NCBI GenBank assembly: GCA_963691655.1
Contig: OY829329.1
Coordinates: 65,156,852-65,220,851 of the forward strand
Direction of reading: 5' to 3'
Source: Toxonevra muliebris
Lineage: Eukaryota; Arthropoda; Insecta; Diptera; Pallopteridae
Length of the DNA stretch: 64,000 nucleotides
Position 1 is the stretch's first letter; each line of letters opens with the position of its first letter. Below the pieces are notes generated by a model. The model saw only the letters and a program-made list of their open reading frames with translations, did not search any database and was not told where the DNA came from. Both the position numbers and the translations under genes were made by a program. Shown piece after piece: positions 1 through 13,200 of the stretch.

Positions 1-99
1 AATATAGAAACGTTAATATCCATCCTGGGTATAAAATTTTCTAGATTTTTGATTTACACAGCAGTCATTTTTTCTTCTTATTTTTTTTTCTTAACTCTT

Positions 100-800
100 T
101 CGAGCCTATTGGTCAACGGTGACCCAAAATATGTTTTATCAGTTTATTTAAAAACTGTTCCACCGATTTTAAAAAATTTATATTCGGTGAGAAGATAATT
201 GATGGTGCATTAGTAATTAATAAAAAAAAAGTTTAGAATTGTTACTTATTTTCAATCACCCACAATTTTTACAAAATTTGTCCAAAAACGTCAAATTTTG
301 GAAAAAACTATTTACTCAAACAGAATTTCTCATATTTTTTAAATCTTGTTTACTTTTTTGGAAATACAAGTTTTGTTATGGGTCCCTGGTGACTCTATGA
401 TCTTCAATGAGAACTTTTTAAGAACTTTTTTACTATGAAATGGGGGTCAAAATAGGTGAATCTGAACTCGGTTTTGCTCTATCGTTTCTAGTTTCCTTAT
501 GGTCAAGAAAGGGTTAAGTGAATAATTAATTCTAAAAGACGTTGTCTATTATTAAAAAAATATCTAATAAAAATATATTAAAAAAGTTCGTAAAAAATTC
601 CTATTACGGTCCACAGGGTCATCGGTGGCCCATAAAAGCTGAGACCTTCAGAGGCGCAAAATGTCCGTTTTGATGGAAAATTGTAATAAGAAATGGGGAA
701 CAGTGAATAAGAATTCGGATTCGGTTTTGCGTTATCTCATCTGATTTCTTTACGGCCCCGAAAAGGGTTAATCTTAACAGTTGTAATTCTAGAGGGTACC
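100..800. repeat. Degenerate tandem repeat, period about 253 bp
   Basis: Landmarks recur at constant spacing: GAAATGGGG at 437 and 690, CGGTTTTGC at 469 and 722, and AAGGGTTAA near 508 and 762. A related GGTCC...GGTGAC/GGTGGC block occurs near 380 and 609, with a weaker relative near 110. The copies are too diverged for recent duplication. No coding potential is seen. Confidence 0.6.
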
Positions 801-889
801 ACAGTTTTTAGGAGTTTTGAAATGCAAAACAAAAAGGTGAAAAACTTGACCTAAGGCTATTTTGCGACATTAGGGTCAAGAAGATGCTA

Positions 890-3800
890 CGAATTCATCT
901 AGAGAAACATTTTCATAAAAGCTTCTATATATTATGGATTAAATTCTTTGAAATCTATAAAAAACTTAATACTTTTGCTTTACAAGTGCCATGAATTATA
1001 TTTTCTTGCAGAATATTCATGCATACATACTACATAGTTATTACTATTATAACTTGAATATTTTAATGTGTGTATGCAATGTTTTTGTTTTTTTTCTTAA
1101 AAAATTAGGCTTCAATTTGAAGTTAATAATCTTCTATACCGACAAAGTCACAAACTCTACAGAAATTATGCTATGCAGCAAGAGAAGCAGCAGATCAGAA
1201 AAAAAAAACAACAACAGCAAGCGCAAAAGAAATCCCAGTTTTGAAGCTCACGAATTGCAATTCCGATTCGGCCGCATTTATTTGTGGTTCCTACATGCAT
1301 AAACAACAACAAAAACAACAACGTCAACAATAACGGCAGCAGCAGCAGCAACAACAGTAATAATAACAAAAAAAAAACAATAAAATCAGCAGCAGTAACA
1401 ATTACAATAACAACAATATACACAAATTTAGAATATCATCACAACAACAACCAAAACAGTTATAGACAACACACAAGCAACAAGCAAACAGCCAGGCAGG
1501 CAGGCAGGCACAATAAGGAGTGCCCTCATGTGCCTCAATTTGGTTTGGCATGGCATAGCATGGCATCGTTGTTGCTTGGCATAGCTTAGCTTGGCTTGGC
1601 TTGGTTCGATTTTGCATGCCAGTCAGCCAGCTAGTCAACCAGCCAACCAGCCAGCTTGCTTTGCTGCTCTAAAGCACCATAAATGAAGTATTGCCGAAAT
1701 GACGACGACGCCAGCGACAATGCCGAAGCGTATGTGTCGAACTAAAAGCACGCAAAGTCGGCTTTAAGTTTCTAGCATGTTAATTTGCCGCCAAGTCAAC
1801 TGCTGCTGCTGCTGCTGCTGCTGCATGCACATATCTACTGGTAGTGTGCAATGTTTTTGTTTTGTGTTTTCCTTCTATCATACAGCGAGGCCACGAGCAG
1901 GTCAACAACAATAACAACAACAAAACACACTTGCCCCAGTACAACACAACATCAGCTTACGTTGTAGTCTTCTCCTCAACCAACAATAACAACAACTACA
2001 ACAATCGTAATAGATTCGCACTCACGATGCATGCGCTGCGATGCCTGCTTGATGCTTGAGATGCAAACGTTGCGCCTGCGCTTGCGCGTTCGCATTTGCA
2101 CACCCCATATACATACATACATACATACATACAGATAGACAGACAAACAGATATACAAATATACAAGAAAATAGCATTGTGGGAAAATTTTGAAAACGAA
2201 AGGAAGAATCTCAGTTCGGCTTTGTTGTTTGCTTGTTTTTTTCTCCATTGCTCTGGCTCTGTTTTGCTCTGCTCTGCTGCTTATTGGTAAATCCGCTTCA
2301 CCGGCTTTTTTGTTTTGTAGCGTACGCTAATAACAGTTAGAAAACGTGGCTTGAACCTGACTACACAACTAAAAATAGCAGCACCCAACAACAACAAGCA
2401 GTATCAATTTACTCGTATAGTGAGTCAAAACAAAAAAAAAAACAAAAACAAAAACATGTTAACGAAGCTTTTAAAATTCGTTGTTCGACTAAGTTGTTGT
2501 TGTTGTATTTACAATACAATGCAGCCTCACCTATTTGAAAATAACTCTCACTCTCGTTGTTTGTTTTTTTTTTTTCTTTTAGTTGATTGTTGTTGTTTTA
2601 ATCTTCTCACACATAGCAAAACACAATAGAAAGAGAGAAGAAAACTTACCTTACACCAAATCTTATTGTATTTATTATGACCGGTTTTCGCAAATATTTT
2701 TATTAATACGGCAATATAAGCAAATGTTCGTTCTACCGATTTATTTAATACCGTAGAAGTAACAAACTTTGTTTTGTTTTTTGATAGATAAAAGAAGGGC
2801 TCTCATTAAAGTTGCTTCTCTCTCTCTCTCTCTCTCTCATCGGTTTCTTAATGTCAATAATCATTCATCGTGTATTGATCACGAAACACAAATGTGGTTT
2901 CTCTTTTCAGCAATCCTCTTGTTTTTTCAGGGCTTTTTTGTGTTGCTGTCGATTCTCCCTCTCTCTTTGGGATTTTAATAGATATGAAGCTTGCTCTTCA
3001 CGATGAATTCCGGCTCTCCCTAACTTTTAGCTCATCCGTTAAAAACGATCGGGTTATTCGAATTTGGTCTCTATTTTCTAAAATCCTCATGATTTTTGAT
3101 GTGGTATTCCCAACTCTTTTATTAATAATAATTTTTCCTACCTTCTTCAGATTACGGTGAGCTTATATCCACATTGGCGTTCCATTAGCACCTAGTTTTG
3201 CTTTTTTCATAAACCTGCAGTTCATGCTCGTTGTCGTTAAAAGCTGTCATTCTAAACTAATATTTAATATTTAATTAATACATTTTTGGAGGAGTAACGC
3301 TGCTTCTCAACTCAATTTGTATAGTTACTCCATTTACTTAACCAATTTACTGTGTATATACAGTATTAGATTATCACAATTAACTTGAATAAATAACTCT
3401 AAATTTATGTAAATATTTCAATTAAACTAGCCAAAAAAGAAAGAAAAATGCAAACAAAATTTTACAGTAGAATAGCTGCTCAAAAACGACAGGTTCAGAA
3501 CAATACACAGAAAACAGAATGTTTCTCACACCCCCAAAATTGCAATAATAAAAGGCAGTGTGAAGAGTACAGAGTAAGTAATAAATGTAATAAAAAACCA
3601 AGAAAGAGTTAAGGCAAGGTGTATTGAAATTAAATTAAAGTTAGGCAGAGTATAAGCGCAGCTTGCTGATTTTCAATTCACTAAGTGGCCCAACATTATA
3701 GCTATGAGCAAACACAACAACAAAGCCAAAGCAGACGCCAACATCAACCACACCATCATCACTCTCACTCTCAATTTCGATTGTTATTGTTGCTGTTGTT

Positions 3801-4800
3801 GTGTATGTGTGTGTGTGTGAGTCTATTATTGTTTGCTTTTGCACCGCTATTGTTTTTACTACCTTAATTTTTGTTGTTATTGTATTCTCATAATAATAGC
3901 AACAAAGCTTTTTTATGACGCAAATTATTTCCGTTTTTTGCTTTAATTTGGTGTGTCTGTATGTGTGTGTGTGTGTGTGCTGTTGCTATACAATTTTTTA
4001 GTTGTTGTTGTGTAGAAATGGAGGTAGCTATGGTGCTGCACCAACGTGAACTGGTTCTTTGCATACTACTACTACTGCTACTAATACATATGCAATCATT
4101 GTCATTTAGAATTGGCCCACTGCATAAAGCGCAGGCGCTCAACGAGGACGTCATCGATTTTGATTTTTGTCATGCTTCTTCTTTATTTTATTCAATCGGT
4201 TGGTAGGTCGCCCGCTTGCCATAAGCTTCGTTGAGACTCATCGTTGTTAGATCATGAGCACATAGGCATAAGTATGTGTGAGAGAGAGAGTACGTAAGTG
4301 AGCAAATGAGGTAGCGTGTGAACGAGCAAACGAACGAGTGAGTACAGTGTGTTTATAATTTTTGCGAGTATACACGACGGCGGTTATGGCTATGGCGATG
4401 ATGATGATGATGGTTAGGAAATGACGTAATAGATTTGAGGTATACTGTGTAGAGGTATGTGCATATGTATACCAGACGATGGATCGATGGCGTGCGCGAG
4501 ACAGCAGCCTGCACACGAGGTTGGTCGTGCTTTTGATTTTTCTTCTTCTTTTTTTTTGGCTATTTCTGTGTGTGCTTTTGCCTTAGCACAAACGGCATAT
4601 TGTGTATTTTTCTGTTGCTGCTGTTTCTTCTTCAATAAGACTCACTCACTCACTCATACACACACACACACATACACACTCTCTTGCTCACTTACTCAAT
4701 GTGCAATGGGTTCGATATTATTTTTGCTTTTGTGTAGCAATTGTTGTTGCTGTTTTATTTTTGCTGTATAATAGAACTTTTTGTATATTTCTCGGTGTGT
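890..4800. other. Upstream low-complexity region
   Basis: No gene is seen. It holds CAA/CAG-rich stretches (1303-1450, 1905-2010), a CAGG run (1494-1510), TGGCA/CTTGG and CCAG pentamer-like runs (1540-1655), a (CTG)n run (1801-1824), CATA repeats (2108-2132), a (TC)n run (2815-2839) and CA/TG runs (3958-3979, 4653-4680). Open frames across these runs are repeat translations. Confidence 0.6.
4146..4429. promoter_or_regulatory. Two CRE-like sites upstream of Hr38
   Basis: GGACGTCA (4146-4153) is one base from the full CREB site TGACGTCA. TGACGTAA (4422-4429) is a common CREB/ATF variant. They lie about 830 and 550 bp upstream of the predicted start. NR4A genes are classic cAMP- and activity-induced genes in animals, so the placement is plausible, but binding is not shown. 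Confidence 0.35.
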
Positions 4801-4814
4801 GTGTGTGAATCAAA

Positions 4815-4838
4815 TCGATGCGCTGCGCAGCGCATCGA
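4815..4838. promoter_or_regulatory. Perfect 24-bp palindrome upstream of the candidate Hr38 promoter
   Basis: TCGATGCGCTGC is followed directly by its exact reverse complement, with no spacer and no mismatch. It sits 135-158 bp upstream of the predicted start site and is strikingly GC-rich for this region. It could bind a dimeric factor. It contains ATCGAT, the core of the fly DRE element, but not the full DRE. The function is unknown. Confidence 0.6.
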
Positions 4839-4940
4839 AGTCGTCATTAGTTTTAGTCATTTTGGCAAAGGCAAAAAAAAACGAAAAGCACCAACAACAA
4901 CGACAACAGCAGCAGCAAAAATGCGGCGCGCTTTAGGTGA

Positions 4941-4976
4941 ATATAGTCGCGTGAAACCGTAAAGATAAGTTCAGTC
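4941..4976 (+). promoter_or_regulatory. Candidate core promoter of Hr38 (TATA-like plus initiator)
   Basis: The initiator-like TCAGTC at 4971-4976 matches the fly consensus TCAGTY, with the start A at 4973. A TATA-like ATATAG at 4941 lies about 31 bp upstream, the usual spacing. I see no good DPE at +28 to +33. The block is GC-richer than its surroundings, and the octamer AGTCGCGT occurs both here and near 4945. This is a prediction; there is no transcript evidence in the sequence. Confidence 0.4.
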
Positions 4977-5345
4977 GCGTCACAGACGCCGCATTGTTAA
5001 CAACAGCAAAAATATTAACGGTGAAATAGAAAAATATAACTTAAAAGTAATAATAAAAACGGAAGTAAAAATAAAACTTGCAAAATTTTAATATAAATGT
5101 GTGTGAAAATATATATATAAAAAAAAAATAATTGTTAAGAAAAGTGTATGGAAAAAATATTAAAAAGTTATTTGAATTTTTATTTAAACAGAATTTTTAA
5201 AAACAAATCACCTGTAATAAAATTTTAGCGGTGAAAATTCAGAAATTTATGCAACCCTCCAAAAACAGTGAAATATTTAATTCAAACTAGAATTACTCTG
5301 TATAATTTTGATGAATAGAAATAATGCACTTTTATTCAAGCAAGC
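4973..5345 (+). other. Hr38: Predicted non-coding first exon (5' UTR) of Hr38
   Basis: Runs from the predicted initiator to a strong donor, AAGC|GTAAGT, at 5346. It contains no long open frame and is A-rich. The boundary is inferred from the donor and from the good acceptor at 6430. An unspliced leader from 4973 to 6559 is the alternative. Confidence 0.35.
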
Positions 5346-6430
5346 GTAAGTGAATTTTTTGCAGATATTCAGAAAATCAGAAAATCACAAGGTGCTACAT
5401 GTCGTATGCTGAACATAAATTTTAGTATAGTCAGCTAAAGAACTTTCGTGTACTATTGCAAATTTGATTTGAAATAATACAAAAAAGAAAAACATAAAAT
5501 CAAGAAGACGCAACTATAATTTTGTAGAAAAGTAATAGACTTTAAATTCGATTGCAGAGAAAATTTTCCTTCCACTACCTTCAAGGAAATTGCAAGTGCT
5601 ACTGTGCGTATGAGTAACTTTAATTAAGAAATAATTACAATTTTTACACAAGTTTTTACACATAAAATTATTTTTCAATTCCTTTATTTACATATGAACT
5701 GAATTTAAATGATATCCTGTTAAATTTTTTTTCTCCTTCGTTTTTACTGTCTGTATACTACGTCCTTGTGCCTCCCACAACAACAAATATTGTGCGTAAA
5801 CTATTACGTCGTCGTCGTAGTCGTTGTTGCTGTTGCAATCGTGCTGTTACGTCGTTAAATCTATACTAAACAAAGAAAAAATCCAACAAAAAAAGAAAAA
5901 AAGGAAGAGTGCACGTGTCTCGTTCGCTTGCTTTTGTTCCCTATATATATCTGTATGTATGTGTGTTAGTAAACTGGAAAAGTACAAATTTTATGTGTAT
6001 GTGTAGAAAAAAAAGAAAAGAAAATAGCAGAATCAAGAGTTCAAGTCTAAGGACATAAATATATATATATGTATATAATACAAGGACATTTGAAATAAAT
6101 GTATGTAAATTTTGAAAACAAAAACTATTTAAAAAGTGAAAATTGTGAACGCGTTTAAAAAGAGTACAAGTATTCAACTATTCATTCAACTAGACGACGC
6201 CTACTAACAATTCCACATTGTTGCTGTGTGTGCAAATTGAAGATACAGTGGTAATTTGTCGCCGTGCTGGAGGATCAGAACTCAACGCATACCCGCCTGC
6301 GGGTTTCCGAACCTACCACAGGTGTTTATTAGGTGTTTTAATGTTTTGTTGTTCGTTACTCTTTAATGTTTGTTTTATTTTTTTTTTTTTATTTTCGCTT
6401 GTGTATAAAAGTTTTTTCTGTTTTATATAG
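5346..6430 (+). other. Hr38: Predicted 5' UTR intron of Hr38
   Basis: The donor GTAAGT at 5346 and the acceptor at 6421-6430 (TTTTATATAG after a long T-rich tract from about 6380) are both strong. The 1085-bp interval has no gene. It contains a GTCGTCGTCGT run near 5808 and a small GC hairpin at 6290-6303 (ACCCGC-CT-GCGGGT). Confidence 0.33.
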
Positions 6431-6482
6431 TTAAATCACAAACATATTATCATTCAAGAAATATAAACTTAACACAAAAGTT

Positions 6483-6521
6483 ATGCTTGTGACTATGTCT
6501 GCCATACAAAAAATTACATAA
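6483..6521 (+). other. Short upstream open reading frame in the Hr38 leader
   Basis: ATG at 6483 opens a 12-codon frame that ends with TAA at 6519-6521, 38 nt before the Hr38 start codon. A second in-frame ATG lies at 6495. Frames of this size and distance can reduce or gate translation of the main frame. It lies inside the exon under either leader model. Its effect is inferred. Confidence 0.4.
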
Positions 6522-6559
6522 ATTCCAAAAAGACAAATAAAAATAAAAACCAAAAAATA

Positions 6560-7259
6560 ATGCGAAATCGTCTTGCCTCGCTAATTGTGGTGAAGCAAGA
6601 ACCAGCTGCTGTTGCTGCTGCTGCCTCATCTGCTGTTGTTGGTGGTGTTGATGTAAATATTTCTTCTGCTGGTGCTAGTGTTAGTATAAGCAATTTTACC
6701 TTACCACATGAAAATAATAACAACAACAACAACAACTATATTTCAATAAAAACTGAGCATTGCTCATCATATCCTGCCAACACACTCAACGAAATCAATA
6801 ATAATTCAATATATAGACAAAATTTAAATCACACCTACTCTAACCCTCCCATCGGCTCTGCCTTAGCTGAGAAGAAACCCACAGTCGAAGCTGTCGCTGC
6901 TGCGCTGCCATTAATTTATCCTTGCCGCAATTTATTTCCTGACGGTTGTGACATTTCAAATATTTCATGTTCAAATTTTGAGAATCATCGGCAAAATCGG
7001 CAATTGCATATAAAAAATAACACCAATAATAATAACAATAATTTTGAAAACTCTTTTCAAACTCAACAAGCAGCAACGACGCCGCATGAGCGACGATTTT
7101 TCAAAACTGAACCATTTTTTGCTGCATTCGATGAACGTAATTGTGAATATTATTTAAATGATAATAAAAGAAATAGACATTTCACGCAGAGGTATAATAA
7201 TAATAATAATATTTACAATAGCAACAATAACCACAGCAGCAACCATTGCCATCAAAATT
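6560..7259 (+). CDS. Hr38: Hr38 coding exon 1 (N-terminus of the long isoform)
   Basis: Encodes residues 1-233 plus the first base of residue 234. It begins [14 protein letters not shown] and includes [16 protein letters not shown] (residues 117-132), which I recognise as resembling the N-terminal part of the long fly Hr38 isoform. The rest is low complexity: Ala/Val/Ser stretches and Asn runs (residues 52-59, about 154-161 and 213-217). SUMO-type motifs are VKQE (11-14), IKTE (63-66) and FKTE (181-184). The donor is AATT|GTATGT at 7260. Its phase (one spare base, T) fits the acceptor at 51933 and makes a Cys codon. A rival donor at 7192 (GAG|GTATAA) leaves the wrong phase. Without splicing the frame stops at 7321. 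The start is the first ATG of the frame. No other gene in the window could own this exon. Confidence 0.82.
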
Positions 7260-10200
7260 GTATGTATTTAATAAACATGATTATATTCTCACTAATGATG
7301 GTGGTGGAATTGTGTGTATAAAAATATAGTAGAAATAATATTCAAATTTAAACATAGTTAACAAATTTATTTTAAGTGGAATTGTTTTTTTTTTTTTTTT
7401 TTGACCGAGCCATAATTCTAAACCACTTGGTTTAATTTAATTTCAGTCATACAATACATGAGTTGCATTCAACTTCTCTCTCAACTAATTCATTATCTCT
7501 TTCGTCGAACTCAAGTATAGAAAATCAATATCAACTCCACTCGCCTTAATCTGAACCCCTCATTTAGAACTTTCCTTAAGAGTAATCCTCTTAATCTCAA
7601 ATTTGAGCTATGAAAATCTAAACCCAGAACCCTGACTGGTTTAAAAAGATTAATTTAAAATACTTCCGAGTCCGCATTTACATTTTGTCAGTTGTTAATG
7701 CGTGTTTACCATCCCATTTCGTTTTTTTTTATATGAAGTTTATAAGTTCTCAATTCAAGAGAGCAAAAAACTTCATATAAAAAAAAAGAGAGAGAGTACG
7801 GTACTCGGTCGGTGACTCCGCCTTTACAGCAACATCAAGAGCACGACTAATAATACAATACATAAGTTTCTCTTAAAGTCAACCACTCGTTAAGTAAGTA
7901 CTTAACAAGAGAGAGAGAGAGAGAGAGGAAGATTGCTCATAACCGAACAACAATCATGTCCTCGTTTTTGTTACTCCATTCTGGAGTAATGGAGTAAAGA
8001 AAGAATTCTAAGCCACTGGAGCAACAGAGAGTGCGAACTATTGCATTTCCGAAGATGTATTACTTCATAGATGATATGGCGTATAACTAATGCAATAAAC
8101 TTCTACACATGGTATGTGTCAAAATTGATAATTATTATCACTCATACGCCAGAGTAGAATTATAATTTTATCGCATACAATTTATTTGACTACGTTTTGT
8201 TAAAGAAATATACGTAAACATTAACGTAAATAAAGGCGTGTTAAAAAAAGCGTAACGAACTTAATAAAAAAAAATGCATTGGAAAACGTAAATAATAAAT
8301 GAAAAATTATACACACACATATTGCAAATTAGCTGTTTAAATAAAAACAGAAGCGTCAGTGCAGAGTGAAGAAAATTAGTTTTTGTTTTGTGAACGCTTA
8401 CGATGACGCCATAAAATTTCATCAAAACAAATACATTGCTGCTGAGCTTATTACGATACACATGTTAGTATTACAAGTGTAATGTATGCTGAAGAGTGCG
8501 AATAATTTGCTGCCACTCTCAGACTCAGGCTCTACGTAGCAGTAGTACACACACGACACAATGTATACAATCAAAAATAACGTATGAAACATATGTTAAT
8601 AACGCTGCTACAGATGTCGATGTCGTCAGTTTGGAACGCGCAAAAAAAAAAAGAAAAAAGAAGAAAAAAAGCAAAACTTTGACGTAAAATGATTTATATC
8701 TTAGAACAACAACAACATCCAATAGTATCGTATCAGTGATATTATTTTATTTATATATAGAATCAGTCACGTACCAAAAGAAATGACACAGAACCACATA
8801 CCGACCGCCATAATTCATATGCTCAAAGAGAGTAAGAGGAAGAGCAAGAGCGGGGATTATGTCGAGAGAATAATTTAACCAAAAATTATTAGTGACAGCA
8901 GTAGCCGTCTCTGCTGCGCTCAACTGCTCTCGACTCCGACATTATTAGCGTCATCAGCAACAACAACAAAAACAAAAAAACAGCGTTGCATCAATTGCAG
9001 AAATTTGAAAATCATCATCGAAAAAAACCAAAAAAAATAAATATATACATAAACAATTTATCATATTATCAGCAACAACAACAAAAACATCATCATTATC
9101 AACACCATTATCACCATAATTATCATATGTGTTGCTAGAGTCGCGCGCGCTCATTGCTTTTGGCGTTCGGTTGCTGCTGGTGCTGGCAGTCATATGAACT
9201 TGAACGTAATAAAGCCATCAACAAATATGATGCATATTCATATATCCAATTATATATAGATGCATAATTTCACTATATATTTTTCACCGGTTTTCCTGAC
9301 TCTTTTTAATACAATTTATTGGTATGCAGCATGTATTCCCGCTACAGCACCAACACCTTTTCACGTGGTTTATGCGGTTTGTGTGCAGCATATGGTATGA
9401 CGAAATAGCTAAAAACTGCATTATTTATTATTTATTTGTGTCTCCTCATCATTTTTATCTTCATCATGATCTAAAAGCAATAGAAATATATTAAGATGAG
9501 GGTAATTTTGGCACTTGGTGTATTGCGCCTAACATAGCCGCAGCGGGATTGGGGTTTCTTGCTGCTGCTGCAACTGCAAAAATGCAATCATCATCAGCAT
9601 CTGCGTCAATGGCCAAAAAAAACAAAATCTGTCATAATTCTCGTGTTTCTCATTTCTGTTTCTAATTTTTGTTGTTGTGCAAATTTTTGAAAGTTGAAAA
9701 TAGAAATAATTCACAGCGGTGTCAGCGTACATATTATTGTTTCATATATATGTATTTGTTATTAGTTTATTTATAGTTTTGCATAGTTAGGTGTATGCTA
9801 TAAGAGTTGAGTACAGTAGCTAGCGCAAAAGTTATTTAAAATGTATCACGAGTTTATTGTCACACAAGTATTAAAATTTATTAATTGGCGTAATGCATAT
9901 TCGGAGGTGCATATGTAGCAAGCCAAAAAAGAAAAAAAAAACATGCATGTGTATATATTTTCTTGATTTTTTTTTTTTTTTTTTGACATCATCTCATTGG
10001 GTAATTACGCGAATAGTATTTATTGAAATCAAATGCAATTCTTCTTTTCGCAAGACAAAAAGTTACTTATTTGTAATAAATTTTAATTTATATTTAGCAC
10101 GTAATTTCTACTCTACATATGCGCATGTATTAGTGTACGATATATTGAAAGTATTTGTGGAACAAATTGTTGGCGTCTTATTTATTAGACGCTTTTTCTA

Positions 10201-13200
10201 CTTTTAATTTAAAGCATACAAGAGCATACGAAATTTCACACGTGCACGGCTAATTTCCATAAAGAAAAACTCTCAGTCAATCATTGCGCATATCTGAGTG
10301 GCCATTACTGATTCAAAAGAAAATAAATATTAATAGATCTTTTACCTGCGGTCTTGGGAATTCATCACAGGGTTAAAGAAATTTTTATTATTGTAACGTT
10401 ATCGTAGATATTTCTTACACATGCTACAACCCTCATAGTTTTGTTAAAAATTTTATATTATGGCTTTATACAATTATTTAACTCATTCATCAGATCGAAT
10501 TTTTAAATTTTTAACTTTCTAATATTTTCAGTTGAATTGAAATCTTTTACATTTTTCATTCTCCTATTTGCTTCAGAATCTCCCGACCGATTACCAAATT
10601 CTTAATTATTTTCATTTTTGTTGTTGTTTTGTCTCCCTGCAAACTGTACATACACTACTATTCTCTGAGAGTAGTTTTTATACATTTTCATAAAAACAAA
10701 AACAACAGCAAATGAAGAAAAATGGCTGTTAAAGACCCAATAATACATACCTGCATATATAGAACATTCATCTGAGAGAAATTTAACTAACGAACGAAAT
10801 AAAAATGGCGACTGTACGATATTGTTTAGCTACTTAATAGGTTGAAGAGAGAAAGCTTAAGAGAGTCATACTATGGACAAAGAGAATTGTTTTACACTAA
10901 CAAAAGTTTCAAATATTTTCAAATAACTGTTAAACTCTCATTCATTTCAAGAATTTTTGTTAACTATTCAGAAATCGTTAACTATAAGAAAATCTCAACC
11001 AAAACTGATTCATATTTTAAGAAATAACAATTCATTTTGTGCAAAATTTAATTTCCGTAACAATCATGCCCACAAACCTTAACTATTTACAATAAGTAGG
11101 TCTAAAAAAGTACATTGCTCTCCGGTGCGGCAGCATCATATTTTCTTGAACAGAATTGATCATAACGCAGAGAGCGTTGCTTTGCGTTGACCCACAAGAA
11201 ATATACAAACATACACACATATATACAATAAAATATGATAATGATAAATGATGCAAACTCTATTTGTTTATTCAAAGATATTTTATTATTATTTTTTTTT
11301 TATTTTTATTTTTTATAAACTTACTAATCATGCTCTTGACGCTTTTAATGCGTATGCATATAAATTTTTGAAGCAGCAAGTTATTGCGTTGAAGCGTTTT
11401 TTATGATTTATATGTATGTATGTATTTCTTTTGATTTAAAATTTAAAGAAGAAAAAAAAAATATGTTGATAATTTGTGGTTCCATCTTTTGCATTTCATG
11501 CTTAATTATTTTAATGATTTATGCGATTTTCATAAGTGTGACTATTTTACGAACTACTATTACTGACTACTGGGAATTATATATGATAATGATGTTAATA
11601 ATGACGTTGAATATTATGCTCATCATGATAATGATTTTTTTGCTTATATATTTTCGTAGTAGTGGCAAGATACGCCGTCACTCAGATGACACAAATTGAT
11701 ATGTTTAGATGCAGAAATGATTATTATTATATATTAAAAAAAAAAAAATACTAACCTTAGCTTAAAGCTTACATAATTATTGTTTTATTACTTTATATCG
11801 TTTTGATTTGTCTCATTTCTTATTTTTTGATGAATCTTGTTTTGATTTTGAGAAATATCAAAAAATTAATTTTTAATGATTTGAAATAAGAAAATAATGC
11901 CTACGAGTACAAGTGCAATTATTGAATTTTACCCACGTTATTAATGTATGTTATGATAATAAGCTTTTTTTTAACTTTGTTCACTTTACTTACTTAAACT
12001 TCTGAAATACTTCTTTACTTTTATATTGATAATATTGAAGTGGAAATTCACTTGTAAAATGTTTCGAAGATACAAAATTCTTTCGTTTCCCAAATTTGTT
12101 CCCATACAAATTCGTAAAATTCTGTGTGTTTGTTGTTGAAGCTTAGGCCGGCTGCTTTGGTTGTGTTTATATCATAAATAATAACAATAATTTATTACAT
12201 TAACGGCAGTGTGGCCAACTTTTGTTTTTCAAAATCCGCTAAAATGAAGAATAAAACGCGTATTCTCTTAAAAACAGTGTTAAATATAAAAGTATAAAAG
12301 TGCGAAAAAACTCAATACATTAAAACTTCTTCACTAATACAGGCACACATCTGATACTTTTAGTCAATGAAAATTTGTTTGGTTTTTCGAAGATATTTTA
12401 AATTGAAAGTACGCGCTGAGCGCTAAATCACTATTTTTCCGCGTTTTAATTTCCAAAAAGCACTAAAATCAGCGAGAAAAGCCCTGAGTTGGCCACACTG
12501 ATTAACGGGTTTACATACTCTCTCTTGATAGTGGTGGTCAAGGCGAAATCATACTCTCTCTTGATAGTGGAGATGAAAACACAACGGTTATTACTTTCTT
12601 TCTGGCGATCCTGATTCCTTAAGCTTTTCATATACATAGATACAAAAGAAGGTATCGTAAATATTGACATGGGTCAGTTAACCAGTGTTTTTTGTTTTGT
12701 TTTCTTTTGTGCAGTTCAATGCATGTAGCTTCATATATACGTGTGCTTAAAAATAACAAAAATCAAAAGCGCTTGAATGCAGAAAATTTAAATAATTTTG
12801 TTTTATTTTAGGACCAACAATCAACAAATTTAAATACAATTTGAAGGTATTGCAGCATAGTAAACAAAGCAAAAAAAAAAAAAAAAATGAAGGCAGACAG
12901 ACAGACAATGAGACAGAGACAATGTGGCTGTAAATCGATAAGGCGTATACCTGCTACCTATGAGTAGGTATGCATGTGAAGAATATATGTGTGTACATAG
13001 CGAGCTGCCCATTGATGAAGAAGTACAGGGGCGGCACATAAATTTTCAAGCAAATTAAAATTATATATAAACATGTATATGTATTTTAAATTGTTTTCTG
13101 CTTAAAGTTTTTTGCATGCACATAAAATGAAGAATCTTCTCTGCTTTAAGAAACAATTAAAAACAAAAACAAAAATCAATTAGCAATAGCCACTAAACCG

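Noticed and set aside
1166..1638. Several frames in both directions around 1.2-1.6 kb
   Set aside because: They consist of CAA, CAGG and TGGCA repeat translations such as N, S, L and C runs.
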